Assembly (NCBI GenBank): GCA_023653785.1
Contig: JAMKCH010002940.1
Location: 36,146-100,145 of the forward strand
DNA from: Ophioderma brevispina
Taxonomy: Eukaryota > Echinodermata > Ophiuroidea > Amphilepidida > Ophiodermatidae
Length of the DNA: 64,000 nt
Direction: 5' to 3'
Position numbers and translations under genes: made by a program. The notes below the pieces were generated by a model that saw only the letters and a program-made list of their open reading frames with translations, was not told where the DNA came from and did no database searches. Below are positions 35,643 to 46,800 of the stretch, piece by piece; position 1 is the first letter of the stretch, and the number at the start of each line of letters is the position of its first letter.

Positions 35643-36192
35643 AGCAATAATAGCACATTTTTTGAAGAGTGCCCTCAATTTTCAAAATTTGAGATCTTTG
35701 CACAGTTGTGTTGGTAATTGTCTAGACCTGCGAATGGTAATACTCAAAAGTGCATATTTGTTATAAAATTAAAAGAAGTGATTTTGTAATTAGATGATCA
35801 AGATCCCAGATTGTAATTTAACAGCGAAGCTGGAAATGCCAATTTTCTATCTGTCCATTATAAAATAGTGCCACCACACGAAAATGACCTCTAACTTGAC
35901 TTGCCAGAACCAATGGAACAACTAATAGATGAGGGTAGTCACGTACATGGTGCTATTTCCCAGCTATTTCACATCGGAAGGCTGTTTCCAGCAGTCACTG
36001 AATTATTATCAGGATCTCCGATATTAATTATTCTTTCTAATTACAAAATTTCTTCTTTTGCGACACAGACATTTTCGATCTTTACCATTTACAGGTAATA
36101 GTTTACTACCCAATTGCCAATGCAACTGTGCAAAATTCACAATTTTTTTGGGAAATTGGGGGGCACTCTTCAAAAAATGTGCTATTATTGCT
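35643..36192 (+). mobile_element. Inverted-repeat element, family I, flanked by TGAA
   Basis: Left end AGCAATAATAGCACATTTTT then TGAAGAGTGCCC; right end GGGCACTCTTCAAAAAATGT then GCTATTATTGCT: an almost perfect terminal repeat of about 32 bp. Flanks are TGAA on both sides (35,639-35,642; 36,193-36,196) instead of TTAA. The subterminal GAGTGCCCTCAATTTTC resembles families F and G. The 65-codon frame inside has no meaning. Confidence 0.8.
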
Positions 36193-36394
36193 TGAATCGA
36201 CCTTCTGAATCCTGTCAATCCTATCAAGTAAAGTGAGTCCAATGTTGGGAAGGAAGGAACAAATTTTTCAAAAGCTACATTTTGGTGAAAATCCTACCAA
36301 AATTGGAATATTTGGTTCCCATGTTACGAGCAATTTCAGCGGTTTGGGACAATGACAATACTTGGGCTAATATCTCGAAACCAATGCTGCTTGA

Positions 36395-36745
36395 TCCCGG
36401 GGGTACTAATACACATATGGATTGGAGACGTCCCACAAACATGGGTCCCGTTTTCAGTAATCATTTAATCACACCTTTTTCAAGGTGATTGTTGGTATGT
36501 GAGTGAGTTTTTTTTTCAAAATGTTCTCAAATTGTGGTGAAAACAGCCCAATTTTACCACAGTGTGACAAAAATTCCCAAAATTTTCCAAAGATTTAGGA
36601 AAAATATAAACAATTTTTTTTGGAAAAAAATATGGGCTTCAGGTATACTGATGAGTCCACTTATAAAAAACAGATAAAAAAAGAAGAGGGGTAGGGCCAT
36701 GGATCCACTTTCAGATTCTTGGAGGCACAACCGTCCCATCCCTGC
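36395..36745 (+). repeat. Dispersed repeat family T, copy 3
   Basis: From CCCGGGGGTACTAATACACATATGG through AACATGGGTCCCGTTTTCAG to TTTCAGATTCTTGGAGGCAC. It abuts a family B element a few bases further right. Confidence 0.65.
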
Positions 36746-36763
36746 CAAAGATGATCTCATTAA

Positions 36764-37089
36764 AGGGGGATGGCCGATTTAAGGATAGATTGGCCTTCAT
36801 TCCAAAACCTAATCTGTAAAGTTTCGCGCCGATATTTCAATCCGTTTGATGCGAGAGCTAAAAACGTGATTTTGTAAGCCTCATAGAGTACTGTGTAAAA
36901 TTAATATTGGTCGACCAAAATGGGGCACATTTTCGTTCATAACTTCCAAACCAACCATCCTTTGGCTCTAAGATTTCACAGGGTAATTGAGAAAAATAGT
37001 AGCTTTCTTCTGATACCAATATGTTGACCACTTCCGGTAAAATATGGGGCTTCTGGGGACAAGGCTATTAACGATCGGGCCATGGACCT
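36764..37089 (+). mobile_element. TTAA inverted-repeat element, family B, copy 3
   Basis: Starts AGGGGGATGGCCGATTT and ends ACGATCGGGCCATGGACCT, with TTAA at 36,760-36,763 and 37,090-37,093. Contains GTTTCGCGCCGATATTTCAA. 326 bp. Confidence 0.88.
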
Positions 37090-37477
37090 TTAAAGCAGGT
37101 GGTATCTACCTCTCTCCCGTGGCTTAGAATGACAGACCGTACAACTGAATTGCAGTTACTCAACCATAGTATAGGAAAAGTGCATGTATTTGTGTAGACC
37201 CTTATGTTTTCTTAGTAATGTTTCCCATTTAATATTATTACCAATTATAAACCTGTGGAGTGGAAAACCATAGTAGGAAAACACGCTTCGCAGACTTTTT
37301 GTTAAACAGGGGAAATCTATAGACAATGTTAGCACCATAAAATCACTTTGGTAGGAATTTGCATCCTCTTTTTATTAATCAACATTTTGCAAGAGGGGTT
37401 GACTTGTAAAAATTAATTGGGCGTTAAGAAATAAATTGTGGAGTTGCCTTTGAGCAATTCAGCCTTGCGTAAGTTAA

Positions 37478-37835
37478 AGGCTGACTCAGAGATTTCCCGA
37501 TGAGGGCGCGCTCAATTTTCAAACAAATCATGTTTTTGCATGTACATAATGCTTGTCCATATACTAATCATTGTGTAAAATAACTAAGCTCAAATCGAAG
37601 TCCTTCATATAGAAAATCACAACTTTGTTATAAAATTCCGGATCCGGAATTTTTGTTATACACGGTATCCTATGGCACTGTTATACTGTGTATAAATGTT
37701 AAATGCATGAAAACGGAAAATCGGATTCATTTTTAACTTTGGAATTGAACATTTTAGGTGACTATCTTTAGTTCTAGATGACTATTTTAAATATCTACTC
37801 AAAATAATTATATTTCGAAATCTCTGAGTCAGCCT
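37478..37835 (+). mobile_element. TTAA element, family G, with central 22 bp palindrome
   Basis: Starts AGGCTGACTCAGAGATTTCC and ends GAAATCTCTGAGTCAGCCT. The left flank is TTAA, the right flank TTAG (one mutation). A perfect palindrome AAAATTCCGGATCCGGAATT plus TT lies at 37,632-37,653. 358 bp. Confidence 0.82.
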
Positions 37836-37945
37836 TTAGGGACTGCCAGCAGGGGATTAAAAGAATTATGTATAAAAAATTATTGTGTTCACTTACACAT
37901 TTGCATTCTATCCTTTATGCTTATAGCTTTATAACCATCTCTGTG

Positions 37946-38115
37946 CAGTGGCGACACCAGACTTCTTTTTCTGGGGAGGGGGGGCAGTTTAATTTTTTTT
38001 TGGAAAAACATCAATTATTTTAAGATTTTTAACCAATTTTGGTCGAACAAAATCCTGGATTTTTGCCAAAATTTGGTGATTTGGGGCCTAAAATCGCCAA
38101 TTTTTGCCAAAAATC
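37946..38115 (+). mobile_element. hAT-like element, 5' fragment
   Basis: CAGTGGCGACACCAGACTTC, then TTTTTCTGGGGAGGGGGGGC, then a TTTTGGTCGAAC...GCCAAAA body match the element at 11,677. No right end was found. Confidence 0.6.
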
Positions 38116-38286
38116 TGTACAGACTGTGTCAATGTTTTTAAAAGAAGTTAGCATACTGTATGTAATTACAGCTTAATATCAGGGATTTTGCATTCAAAAC
38201 TAACTTGCGTAAGTGTACCCAAATTAGCGCCCCTAAAAACGATTGTCCCGGCCGGGTGCTAATTACTTAGGTCGAATACAGTAATG

Positions 38287-38345
38287 GGACAGTGTGGTTC
38301 AGTGGTTCTGTTACTTGTGCAGATTCCTTGTTTGAATCCCGATGG
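38287..38345 (+). mobile_element. tRNA-like SINE head
   Basis: GTGTGGTTCAGTGGTTCTG (A-box-like, 38,292-38,310) and TTGTTTGAATCCC (B-box-like, 38,328-38,340) are spaced as in a tRNA promoter. The piece does not fold as a complete tRNA because the acceptor arm does not pair, so it is read as a tRNA-derived SINE fragment. Confidence 0.5.
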
Positions 38346-38400
38346 GATCCTGTGGGACCTCTCTCTTAGGTCTGCGGCTTTTGAGATGGCTTCCCAAATT

Positions 38401-38446
38401 GAGATGGCTTTCCAAATGACCCACAGGTCATTTGGGAAGCCATCTC
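38401..38446. repeat. 46 bp hairpin
   Basis: GAGATGGCTTTCCAAATGACC pairs with GGTCATTTGGGAAGCCATCTC with one mismatch and a 3-4 base loop. A direct partial copy of the arm (GAGATGGCTTCCCAAATT) sits immediately upstream at 38,383-38,400. Confidence 0.75.
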
Positions 38447-38638
38447 GAAACCACTGACTTAGGTGTTATACAGAATCTTCTAGGATTGAAAGGGTTATTA
38501 TCCTACAAGTGGGTCAAAATTTTGGGCCTTGGCAATAATATTGTACACCCCATGGTATACCCTATGGTAAACCCCTGCCACTGATTCAGTTAATATGATT
38601 TTTATTGCATTGAGTGGTTTCAATATTTTGCCAGTTAA

Positions 38639-38971
38639 AGGCACTATCAGTGATTTGCTAAATAGGAAAATAAAAAAAAAATCACCAAAAATCAGATTTT
38701 TGCCTTCTTGTAATGAGTGTAGGCATCCTAACATACCCTGCAAGTGATAGGACCAAATTCAACCTAATAACGACAAAATCAAATATTTTAGTCATTACTG
38801 TCCGTACAGCCGCTTACTACAACACGTAATTGGATGGAGATTCGTATCTTTGAACACTGCTGTTTTCTTCCTTTTCTGTCAATATTTCAGTTGGAAATAT
38901 ACCTTGTGAGAGTCCTACAGCCATATCCTTCAAATATTTTCACTCTTTCGGGTGGATCACTGATAGTGTCT
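38639..38971 (+). mobile_element. TTAA inverted-repeat element, family D, copy 2
   Basis: Starts AGGCACTATCAGTGATTTGC and ends GGATCACTGATAGTGTCT, with TTAA at 38,635-38,638 and 38,972-38,975. Confidence 0.88.
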
Positions 38972-38979
38972 TTAAGGCA

Positions 38980-39805
38980 CATAATAATCGGCATTTTTGA
39001 TTGGTACCAGATAGACAAGTAGGAAAAATCAACCTCTCCTCCTGTTGTTCATTTATGGCACCAATCTAACACTTTAATTCAAGACAACAGTCAGAAGTGA
39101 ATCATTTGCTGTGTGAAAGACACATAATAAATGATAATAATTAAAAACTAATTAATAACTAAAAATTGATGACATTCCAAATGTTTACTATGTGTGACAT
39201 CATATTTTTATTGGTCTAGGGCATACATTCTTACCACTCTATTTACTATTTATAGTGAGGGAACTTGAATGATGAAAACCGAAAGTGTTACCGACTGCAT
39301 TCTTGTAATTAATAAAGTATGGTAGATATCCTTTTATATGTCACCTTATCTGAAACATCTTAATGTCAAATGACAATTATCTCACCAAGAATGCTTCGAA
39401 TTCCAATGAACGTGATTCTATTCCAATTCGTTACTGGCACCTTGGTCTAAAATGGGGGAAGTAGACTCTGTGACTTTAAAATTCTTAACCCCCGGGCCCT
39501 CCTACCTGCCAATCTATGGCATCTAAGCACTATTTGTTTGGCCTACCTGGCAGGTACAATATCTTGCAGTGAACAAATCAAGAGTTTGTAAGAATGTTAG
39601 TATGGTACAAAGATATAAAAGACCGAGAGACTATTTTGATTGGTTAGTCAGAGGGCTAGTTCACATTGTGTTTTGTAATGACGACAACAGCTAGACTGTA
39701 TCATAGGTGCTAGTGATCAGGGAAACCATTCAGCCCACCCCTAGAAGAAATTTTTGGAAATTAGTTCAGAAAGATGTCACATTATACAAATACCTAATGG
39801 TTAGA
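38980..39805. other. No recognised feature
   Basis: No gene or repeat recognised. Confidence 0.35.
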
Positions 39806-39807
39806 GG

Positions 39808-40115
39808 CAAATAGGGCACACTTTTCCCGAGGTACTGGCTACGGCCTATCACCCCGAACCCGCAAAGGGTGAGGGGTGATAGGCCCGTAGCCATACCAAG
39901 GGAAAATAGTGTGGCCTACTTTTTTTCCCGATATAAACATGTAGTATTTGTTTTATTCACCACCTCACTTTGACTCTGGGGACGAGGTTGTAAGGGAAAC
40001 AGTTTCAATTCTATTGTTCCCTAGGGGACAAATAGCCCGCGTAATAGAGGATAGCCAATGAAATGGCAGATTCATGTTCAGAATATTCATGAGTTAATTA
40101 TACTGGATGAACAAA
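39808..40115. mobile_element. Hairpin-bearing element, family K, copy 2
   Basis: A hairpin at 39,809-39,921 (GGGCACACTTTTCCC...GGCCTATCACCCC / GGGGTGATAGGCCC...GGGAAAATAGTGTGGCC) is followed by CATGTAGTATTTGTTTTATT and ACTCTGGGGACGAGGTTGTA. These match the core of copy 1 in reverse. Only one hairpin is present. Confidence 0.72.
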
Positions 40116-40423
40116 AACCCACAAGCCACCAATCAGCCTGGTGCAAGGACGTGCCATAGTACGATGTGATTGTTAATGCCGAACTGACCGTGTCACTTTC
40201 AATCGAGATATGCATCAACGCAAAAAGTCCACCACTGTTGCCGTGTGTGGCAATCAAAATCACAGAAGCTTTAATTGGCGGATGCTTTCAGTTCGGATGA
40301 GAATCATGCGTGATCCAGTATATTTTGTAAACACAAAAAAAAAAAAAAAAAAATCCTCCTGAATAGGACTATTAGATATGCTAATTGTGCAAGACCCAAT
40401 TGTCTATAGGATATTGTCACCCT

Positions 40424-40490
40424 TAAAGGGGCACATGCGTTATCATAGCCTTGTCCCGACTTACCCTGAGTCTTATACAGAGGGGGTAAG
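40424..40490 (-). mobile_element. Family E element, end fragment
   Basis: TTAAAGGGGCACATGCGTTATCATAGCCTTGTCCC matches the inverted right end of the family E copy at 47,521. A 19-base A run lies just upstream (40,334-40,352). Confidence 0.55.
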
Positions 40491-41050
40491 TATTTCAAAT
40501 GAAGAGTTACCCCCTATGGGCTATTCTTATTGGTTTATACCCCCCCCCCATAGATAGACAACCCAGAATCTTCACTGGAGGGGGGATTTCAAACTATAGA
40601 AACCCAATGGGCTTTTCTTCTCAAAATCAACCATCACCTTTGTAGACAACTTTGCCTAACTGTTCACAGAGGGTAGCTGATGTATTTCAGGTACAAGTTA
40701 TCCAATGGGTATTTCTATTTGATGTCCCATATTCCCCCTGTGGAAGACTTTACCTTAATCTTCTACAGAGGAGGTTTGTGTATTTCAATGCAAGTTATCC
40801 TATGGGCTATTCCTATTTATATCCATACTCCCCCTGTAGAGCACTGGGACCTAAATATTCTACAGAGGGGGTGTATTTTCCATGCAAGTATTCCTATCGG
40901 GGCTATTTGATAGTCCATACTACCCCACCTGTAGAAGAACTTTAACCTAAATCAGTTCCTACAGAGGGAGGGTGATTAAGTGTATTCCTATGTGCTATTT
41001 CTTTTGAAATCAGACCCCCTCGTAGACTGAAGACTTTGGAGAGAAATCAT
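40470..41050. repeat. Minisatellite, about 105-115 bp unit
   Basis: A unit with CTACAGAGGGGGTGTGTATTTC, GCAAGTTATCCTATGGGCTA and ATACTCCCCCTGTAGAAGAC recurs about five times with drift. Within each unit CTACAGAGGGGG and CCCCCTGTAG are inverted, so each unit can form its own stem. Plus frames (97 and 76 codons) are artefacts. Confidence 0.75.
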
Positions 41051-41087
41051 TTTAAGCACAACTTGCCTAAGACTCGGCGTGTTTGGA

Positions 41088-41405
41088 CTCATTGGAATGC
41101 ATTCATAAGTGATTGCTAATCAACAAATTATCAAAAATCAGAATTTACATGTTTTGTAATAAATGTAATGTATCCTAACATGCCCTACAATGAATCCGAC
41201 CAAAAGCAACCTTAAAGACAAATCGGACATTTTAGTCATTACTATCCGTACGGACACTTATACTAAACACATATGATGGCGATTCCGACTTTTTTCAGTT
41301 GAAAAAAATACTTGTGAGGATTCTTTCTGCATTTATATCCTTTCACTTTAAGTTGAGTTATTTTGCAAATTTCAAATATGTTAACTTTTCCGGGATAGTG
41401 TCTTT
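41088..41405 (+). mobile_element. Family D element, copy 3 (degraded ends)
   Basis: Interior matches family D (ATGTATCCTAACATGCCCTACAA, TCATTACTATCCGTACGGACAC); terminal parts reduce to AAGTGATTGCTAA and GGGATAGTGTCTTTTA. Confidence 0.65.
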
Positions 41406-41409
41406 TAAA

Positions 41410-42076
41410 AAAATTAATATTTGTAAATTTTGAAAAAAAAAAACGTAATTGTTAAAACTTTGAAACAAAGTAGTCACTGCAAGCCCATAGGGGCCCGCAT
41501 AGGGTTACACAATGTCAATATAGTTCCATCTCATAATTGAAAAAAAATCTTATGTACTAAACTTGAAACATTCGTTACAGGCCTATTAAGTAGTATGGGA
41601 AGTGTTTGTAAAGCAAACAGTGAATGGCCCCAATCCACCTGGACACATTGCTCAATAATGTCCAACTAGAGCTGGTGCACAAGGTTAATTTCTGCCACTT
41701 GTGAAATATATATCCTGCCAACAAAATGTGTTGGTTTAGCGAAGAGTAAACACGATCTTTGAATTGTTAAGGCATATCAAGCGACTATCACCATGCTTTC
41801 ACTCACTTCCTCTCTCCCGGAAGGGAACTTTCCCCAAGTTGAATTTGCGCTAGCACGATCCACACATCATGTGTCATTGCCCAGATCACGGAAAGCTTGC
41901 TATGCTGGATTTGATACTTGTAGCAGACAAAAACATAATCTGTTTCCCGTGATCATTGTAACCCCTAGTCATGGTTTATGTAAGTTTCCGTCCCACCTCC
42001 CCAAATCCTACTTTTTCGCTTCCTTGCTTTGTCATATTTAAGTTTAACAATTTTGTTATGTTCACCTCTCTTAGTC
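41410..42076. other. No recognised feature
   Basis: An 82-codon plus frame (41,793-42,041) begins in a non-repetitive patch but has no motif, donor/acceptor arrangement or homology that I recognise. Confidence 0.35.
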
Positions 42077-42080
42077 TTAA

Positions 42081-42443
42081 AGGCACTCTCAGTATTGCTG
42101 ACGAAGCAGAAAATAAAAACAAAAAAAAAAAAAGTAAAAAATCAGATTTTTACATTGTATGTAACAAATGAGCTATCTAACATATACCCTGCAAATTATA
42201 AGGCTAAAGTAACCTAATAAAAGTCAAATTAGATATATTTTAGTCCTTACTGTCCTATATTGAACACTTTCGTACAAGCAATAATGGAAGGGAGATTCAT
42301 ATCTTTGAACCTGCTGTTTCCTCTATTTTGTAATTTTGCATTAAAAAAACTTATGAAAAATTCTACAGTGTCTCTTAAATTGGACACTACGCCTGCAAAT
42401 TTCAACATGTTTTGACTTTTTGGGATGGATAACTGATCGTGGC
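42081..42443 (+). mobile_element. TTAA inverted-repeat element, family D, copy 4
   Basis: Starts AGGCACTCTCAGTATTGCT and ends ATAACTGATCGTGGC. The left TTAA is at 42,077-42,080; the right TTAA (42,444-42,447) is at the same time the left flank of the next element. Confidence 0.8.
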
Positions 42444-42447
42444 TTAA

Positions 42448-42793
42448 AGGCAACATGAGATTTTAGGAGGGCACCCAGATATTGGTCATAATAATAATTT
42501 CATGTAGATTAGACAATCAATAGACTTTACACTGGTATTTGGCTACAGAAATATTTTAAAAGAGAGAAAAAAGGTGATTTTTATTATCGAATTTCCAATA
42601 AAAAACATCGGCTGAATTCGTTTATTGCTCCTATTACGAAATAGAAAGTTCTTAAATATTTGTACCAACGAAACAGTTCTCAGCTTAATTCCTTTAGAGG
42701 GAATTATTTTTGATGGACACGCTTACCTCAGGGCAAAAACAGTACTTCAATTTTTTAAGGGAACCTGATATGTGAAAATCTCTCGTTGCCCCT
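42448..42793 (-). mobile_element. TTAA inverted-repeat element, family C, copy 2
   Basis: Starts AGGCAACATGAGATTTTAGG and ends AATCTCTCGTTGCCCCT/TTAA. It lies directly after a family D element with a single shared TTAA. Contains TTGCTCCTATTACGAAATAG. Confidence 0.82.
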
Positions 42794-42809
42794 TTAAACC
42801 TGTTAGTTG

Positions 42810-43135
42810 AGAGGCATAAAGGTTAAGTTGGTATTTACAGTTAATAAGACTTGGGCTGAGGTTTTGTTATAGGATTAAGATTAAGTTTATGGTTACGATG
42901 AATTTATGGTTAGGGTCTCCATTTAGGATCAGGATATTAGGTTCCATCGGTAGGATGAGCTTTTGGGTTAGGGGTCATGTAGGATCATTTTTTTTTTGGA
43001 TTAAGTTCATGGTTTAGGAATGAGCTTATGGTTTGCTTGGGTCACTTTCGGAGCAGGATTAAGTTCATGGTTTTGGAGGAGTTTATGGTTAGGGTCAATT
43101 TTGGGTTTGAGAAAAGGCTATAGTCGATGTTGGGG
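42810..43135. repeat. GGTTAGG-rich minisatellite
   Basis: Units such as GGATTAAGTTCATGGTTTAG and GAATGAGCTTATGGTTAGGGTC alternate. It partly resembles degenerate TTAGGG telomere repeats. Confidence 0.6.
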
Positions 43136-43139
43136 TAAT

Positions 43140-44355
43140 TTCTGAGTATAAAAAAGGGCTTGCCCCTTTCCAGGATAATTCATTATGATATCTGTACTTT
43201 TTGAATCATTTAAACTTATTTCCCATTTTTATGTACCTCTTTAAATTTAATGGTACTGGGTTAACATACAATTTTTTTGGCCTAACAGGCCGTTCAAGAA
43301 GATATTTTTTGAAATGTGCAAGAGTTTCAGTTTACAGACGATTACATTAATTATTCATGCAACTCTTACAAAAGGATATTTTGCATGTTTTTATTGAATT
43401 TTTAAGGTCTTGCAAATTTGCAAAAATAAAAACCCATACAAAATTAAGACAATGTACACAGTATAGTGTTATAAAGTAAGCCAGGTTACTGGTACCAATT
43501 TATATGGTGAAGTGTTTGACAATTCAAATATAAGTTAGCATTGGTTAGTATGCTCTGAAAATTGGTTTTGTAATTGTGTAAAGTTTCACTTTTAATACAC
43601 ACAGGAACAAAAGCTTTAGTTTTCGACACAAATAGGCATACTTTGATTTCAAGATGAGGTCTTTACTTTAGCAGGCGGCACTGGCTTGCTCGGGTCCCTC
43701 TACTGTCCCTCGGCTCCCAGTCTGAGCCATGCAACCAGATCGGATAGGATGGCCCTTGTTTGTTGATCAGGAAGAATGGCCTATATATTTGCCATTATTA
43801 CATGGGGCAACTATGCTTCGCATTCCTATAGGATGTTGTAAGGGAGGCCTTGGACATTGCCCTTGGTTGACTGGAAACAAATTTGCTTGTAATAACTTGT
43901 AAATATGCCACCGGTAATCAGGATCATTTTTGGAGGGAAGGATATTTTTTAGAAGTTGTAAAGATAGTTCCATTTTCAGTTTTTTCTCATCTTTCTCCCT
44001 TTTCTCTCGTTCTAAATGTCTGCACTTGGCCAAACCCAGTAGGGAAGTGATTGAAACCTTAATTCAGGGAGGGGGGGTTACCCATGTCCCCTTGGTGCCC
44101 TTACTGTTTGATTATGACTTGAAAAAATGGGACATGAAATATTTGGAGTTTAAATTTAGCCTACAATATAAACCAAATAGCCAATGAACTTCCAATGTTG
44201 GTAGGGTGATAGGGCTTGATGAGGTCTACTGTTGTGTATTTTCTTTCATTTTATAAATATTAATGAGCTCATTTGCATATTTTGAAAAAATATGAATTTT
44301 TTTGTCAGTCTAATCACACCTATTTGTACATTGAAAAAAAAAAGACATTACAGCC
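43140..44355. other. No recognised feature
   Basis: AT-rich; frames under 90 codons without motifs. Confidence 0.35.
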
Positions 44356-44359
44356 TCTA

Positions 44360-44720
44360 AGACTCTGGATTGGACCCATAGCTATGACCCAATTTTCACT
44401 GAAAATGGGACCCACAGCTAAACCTAAGATACAGATTTTCTCTAAATTTAATAAATTTGCCATTTTCTCAAAATATTTTCATACCCCAGAATTGTCCATT
44501 TTCCTCAAATTTTCCAACATTTGAGTAAATCTGAGAAGTTTTTGGTCCGGATTGAAGAAATTTACTTCATTTTAAATCAATTTTGAGAAAATATTGAAAA
44601 AAAGTAGTTCATTACTATTCCAAAATTGGCATAAAAGGGGTCGTTCACATACCACGATATTGAAAATGAGTCCCATATTATCGGCACATCCCCATATAGT
44701 CATTTGTGTTCATAACTTCC
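44360..44720 (-). repeat. Dispersed repeat family T, copy 4 (inverted)
   Basis: Reverse-complement match to the other T copies: TGGACCCATAGCTATGACCC at the left, AATGAGTCCCATATTATCGGCACATCCCCATAT at the right. The AAATTTTGAGAAA-type short units lie between. Confidence 0.6.
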
Positions 44721-45148
44721 CCAATTGCAATTAAGTAAGATAAATGAGATATGTCAGGTTGAAAATAAGGATATTAGGAAGGATCAAGTAAGCAAACAAT
44801 CAAGTAAGCAAGCAAGTAAATGAGAGCAGATATGTAAGTAAAACAAATTAGTATCTTTGCCAAACCCAGTGGAACTTAAAAAAATGTTGTTATATTTGTT
44901 TATTTTGCTTTTAATTTATTGACACAAAAAAGTTATTTGAAAAATGTGACCCTAGATTTGCACTTTTATTCAAAAAAATAGTTCATCACTATTCTGATGT
45001 TTGACATTAGTTTTATTATCAGAAGAATTGGGTGAGCTACATTCTAATTGAATGACATGTTATTTATTATTACTTATGATGGAATGCAGTGCTGTGTTAT
45101 TTGCCATGTATCTGTTGTGTTATTTGTGTATCTGTTGTATGTAAAAGT

Positions 45149-45478
45149 GTGTTCACTATATGATGAAACATGACCTTTGATGAAGTACATTGAGATAACA
45201 CTAGGGAAGGCCAAGGTCATAATGTAACCCTAGGGTAAATATACTATAGTAGCCATAGTGTGTTCACTATAAGATGAAACATGACCTTTGATAAAGTACA
45301 AAGAGATAACACTAGGGAAGACCAAGGTCATAATGTAACCCTAGGGTAAATATACTATAGTAGCTATAGTGTGTTCACTATAAGATGAAACATGACCTTT
45401 GATAAAGTACACTGAGATTACACAGGGAAGTCCTGGTCATAATGCAACCCTAGGGTAAATATACTATAGTAGCTATGG
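45149..45478. repeat. Three tandem copies of a 111 bp unit
   Basis: Units start at 45,149, 45,260 and 45,371 (GTGTTCACTATA, then GATGAAACATGACCTTTGAT). They are 111, 111 and 108 bp and nearly identical (about 95 percent by eye), much better preserved than the other arrays here. Each contains CCCTAGGGTAAATATACTATAGTAGC. Confidence 0.92.
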
Positions 45479-45479
45479 T

Positions 45480-46625
45480 GTATTTGGGCACAACTTAGAA
45501 CATCTCCTCTGACAAAATGTGTAGAGTTTAAGTAGCAAAACAATGGGGGCCATGTTCCACCTTAGACTGAATGGGGTATAGTTAACATATATTTCAATCA
45601 CGCCATCTTTAACCTCCTATGAACTGCCTGCTGATTGGCTACAAAAAGGCTATGATGGTTTATTGAGCCAATCAGCATCATGGTTAGAAAAGTAATAGGT
45701 CTGAAGAGGATTAGCCTTTAATATTTTAGAAACTCTCTTTTAATTGGTTACTCAAATGACTATACACTTGTAAATAACCAAATGAGGGGAAAATGCTGTA
45801 AGAAAAATAACCAATCAGAAATGCTGTAAGAAGAGCAGTGGTATGCAGGGGTTAAATATTTCAATAATTGATTTAGTCTTCATGTTTCAAAAATATATTT
45901 TATGGCATTGGTATTTAAAGAAGAAAAATCACTGTCAAAATAACTTTAATGGGTTATGCTGATGTACATTAAAAGTCCTAAAATGATATTGAAAAATAAA
46001 ATGTACGAATGACATGAATAAAAAAAAATGCAGTGAATGATTGAAAAAAATGGCAGTATTAAACCTACACTAAGACAAAATTGAATAAAGCAAAATTTAA
46101 AAAATATTTAAAAAAAATGTATAAAAAAGGAAAGAAAAGCGATGTGTGGGATGACATATAAGTGAGACAATTCATTGGGGATTATTAAAATATCCTCTAA
46201 ATATCCAAATATAGAATTGAAATTATATTTTGAAATTGGGTCTACATAAACATCGTAACCCAAACCCACACATTTTTGCCCAGTCACTGTCGGGAACTTG
46301 TCAGGGCTGACACGCAAGGCTGGGGAGCGCCGTCTCAGTGAGGGGTAAAACTTCAAGAGAGTGGGGGCTAAGGCTTGTTACAGTCATTCAGGCATGTAAG
46401 CATAACCTCCCATTACATACATGATAGATGTAGTGTCAATAAAAAACTTCCTCTTTTGCAAGACTAGGTGAAAAGTGAGGTATGGTTTGGGGAGTTAAAT
46501 CAAGTAAGAGTTTCTGTAGTGAGTTGTTGGGGTACATGCATATGGGAGTGAATATGTACAGGTCCTTTATGCAGATTCCTCCCCATTGTTGAAATATTAT
46601 ACTACTGTGCAAAAAAAACCACACT
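45480..46625. other. No recognised feature
   Basis: AT-rich, unique-looking. No gene found. Confidence 0.35.
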
Positions 46626-46629
46626 ATTT

Positions 46630-46800
46630 TGCTTTTGTAGGCTTGGTATAACCCTAACCCGGGAGGAACTGAAGGAGTGAGGGAAGAGGGGAATCAAGAA
46701 AAGTCGCAAATTCGGGTGGGATTCGAACCCAGGGCCCTTCGGGCCCCAGCCCCATGACCCGGGATAGCACGCTACGGTGGTGTCGCTGGCCCGGCCAGCG
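46630..46800 (-). mobile_element. tRNA-derived SINE fragment (class II tRNA-like)
   Basis: On the minus strand a perfect B box GGGTTCGAATCCC (plus coordinates 46,718-46,730) is preceded by GGGGCCCGAAGGGCCC, which looks like the long variable arm of a Ser/Leu-type tRNA, and by TAGCGTGCTAT in the D-arm position. A C/T-rich body follows. Acceptor pairing is not complete, so this is a SINE or tRNA relic, not a working tRNA gene. Confidence 0.5.
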
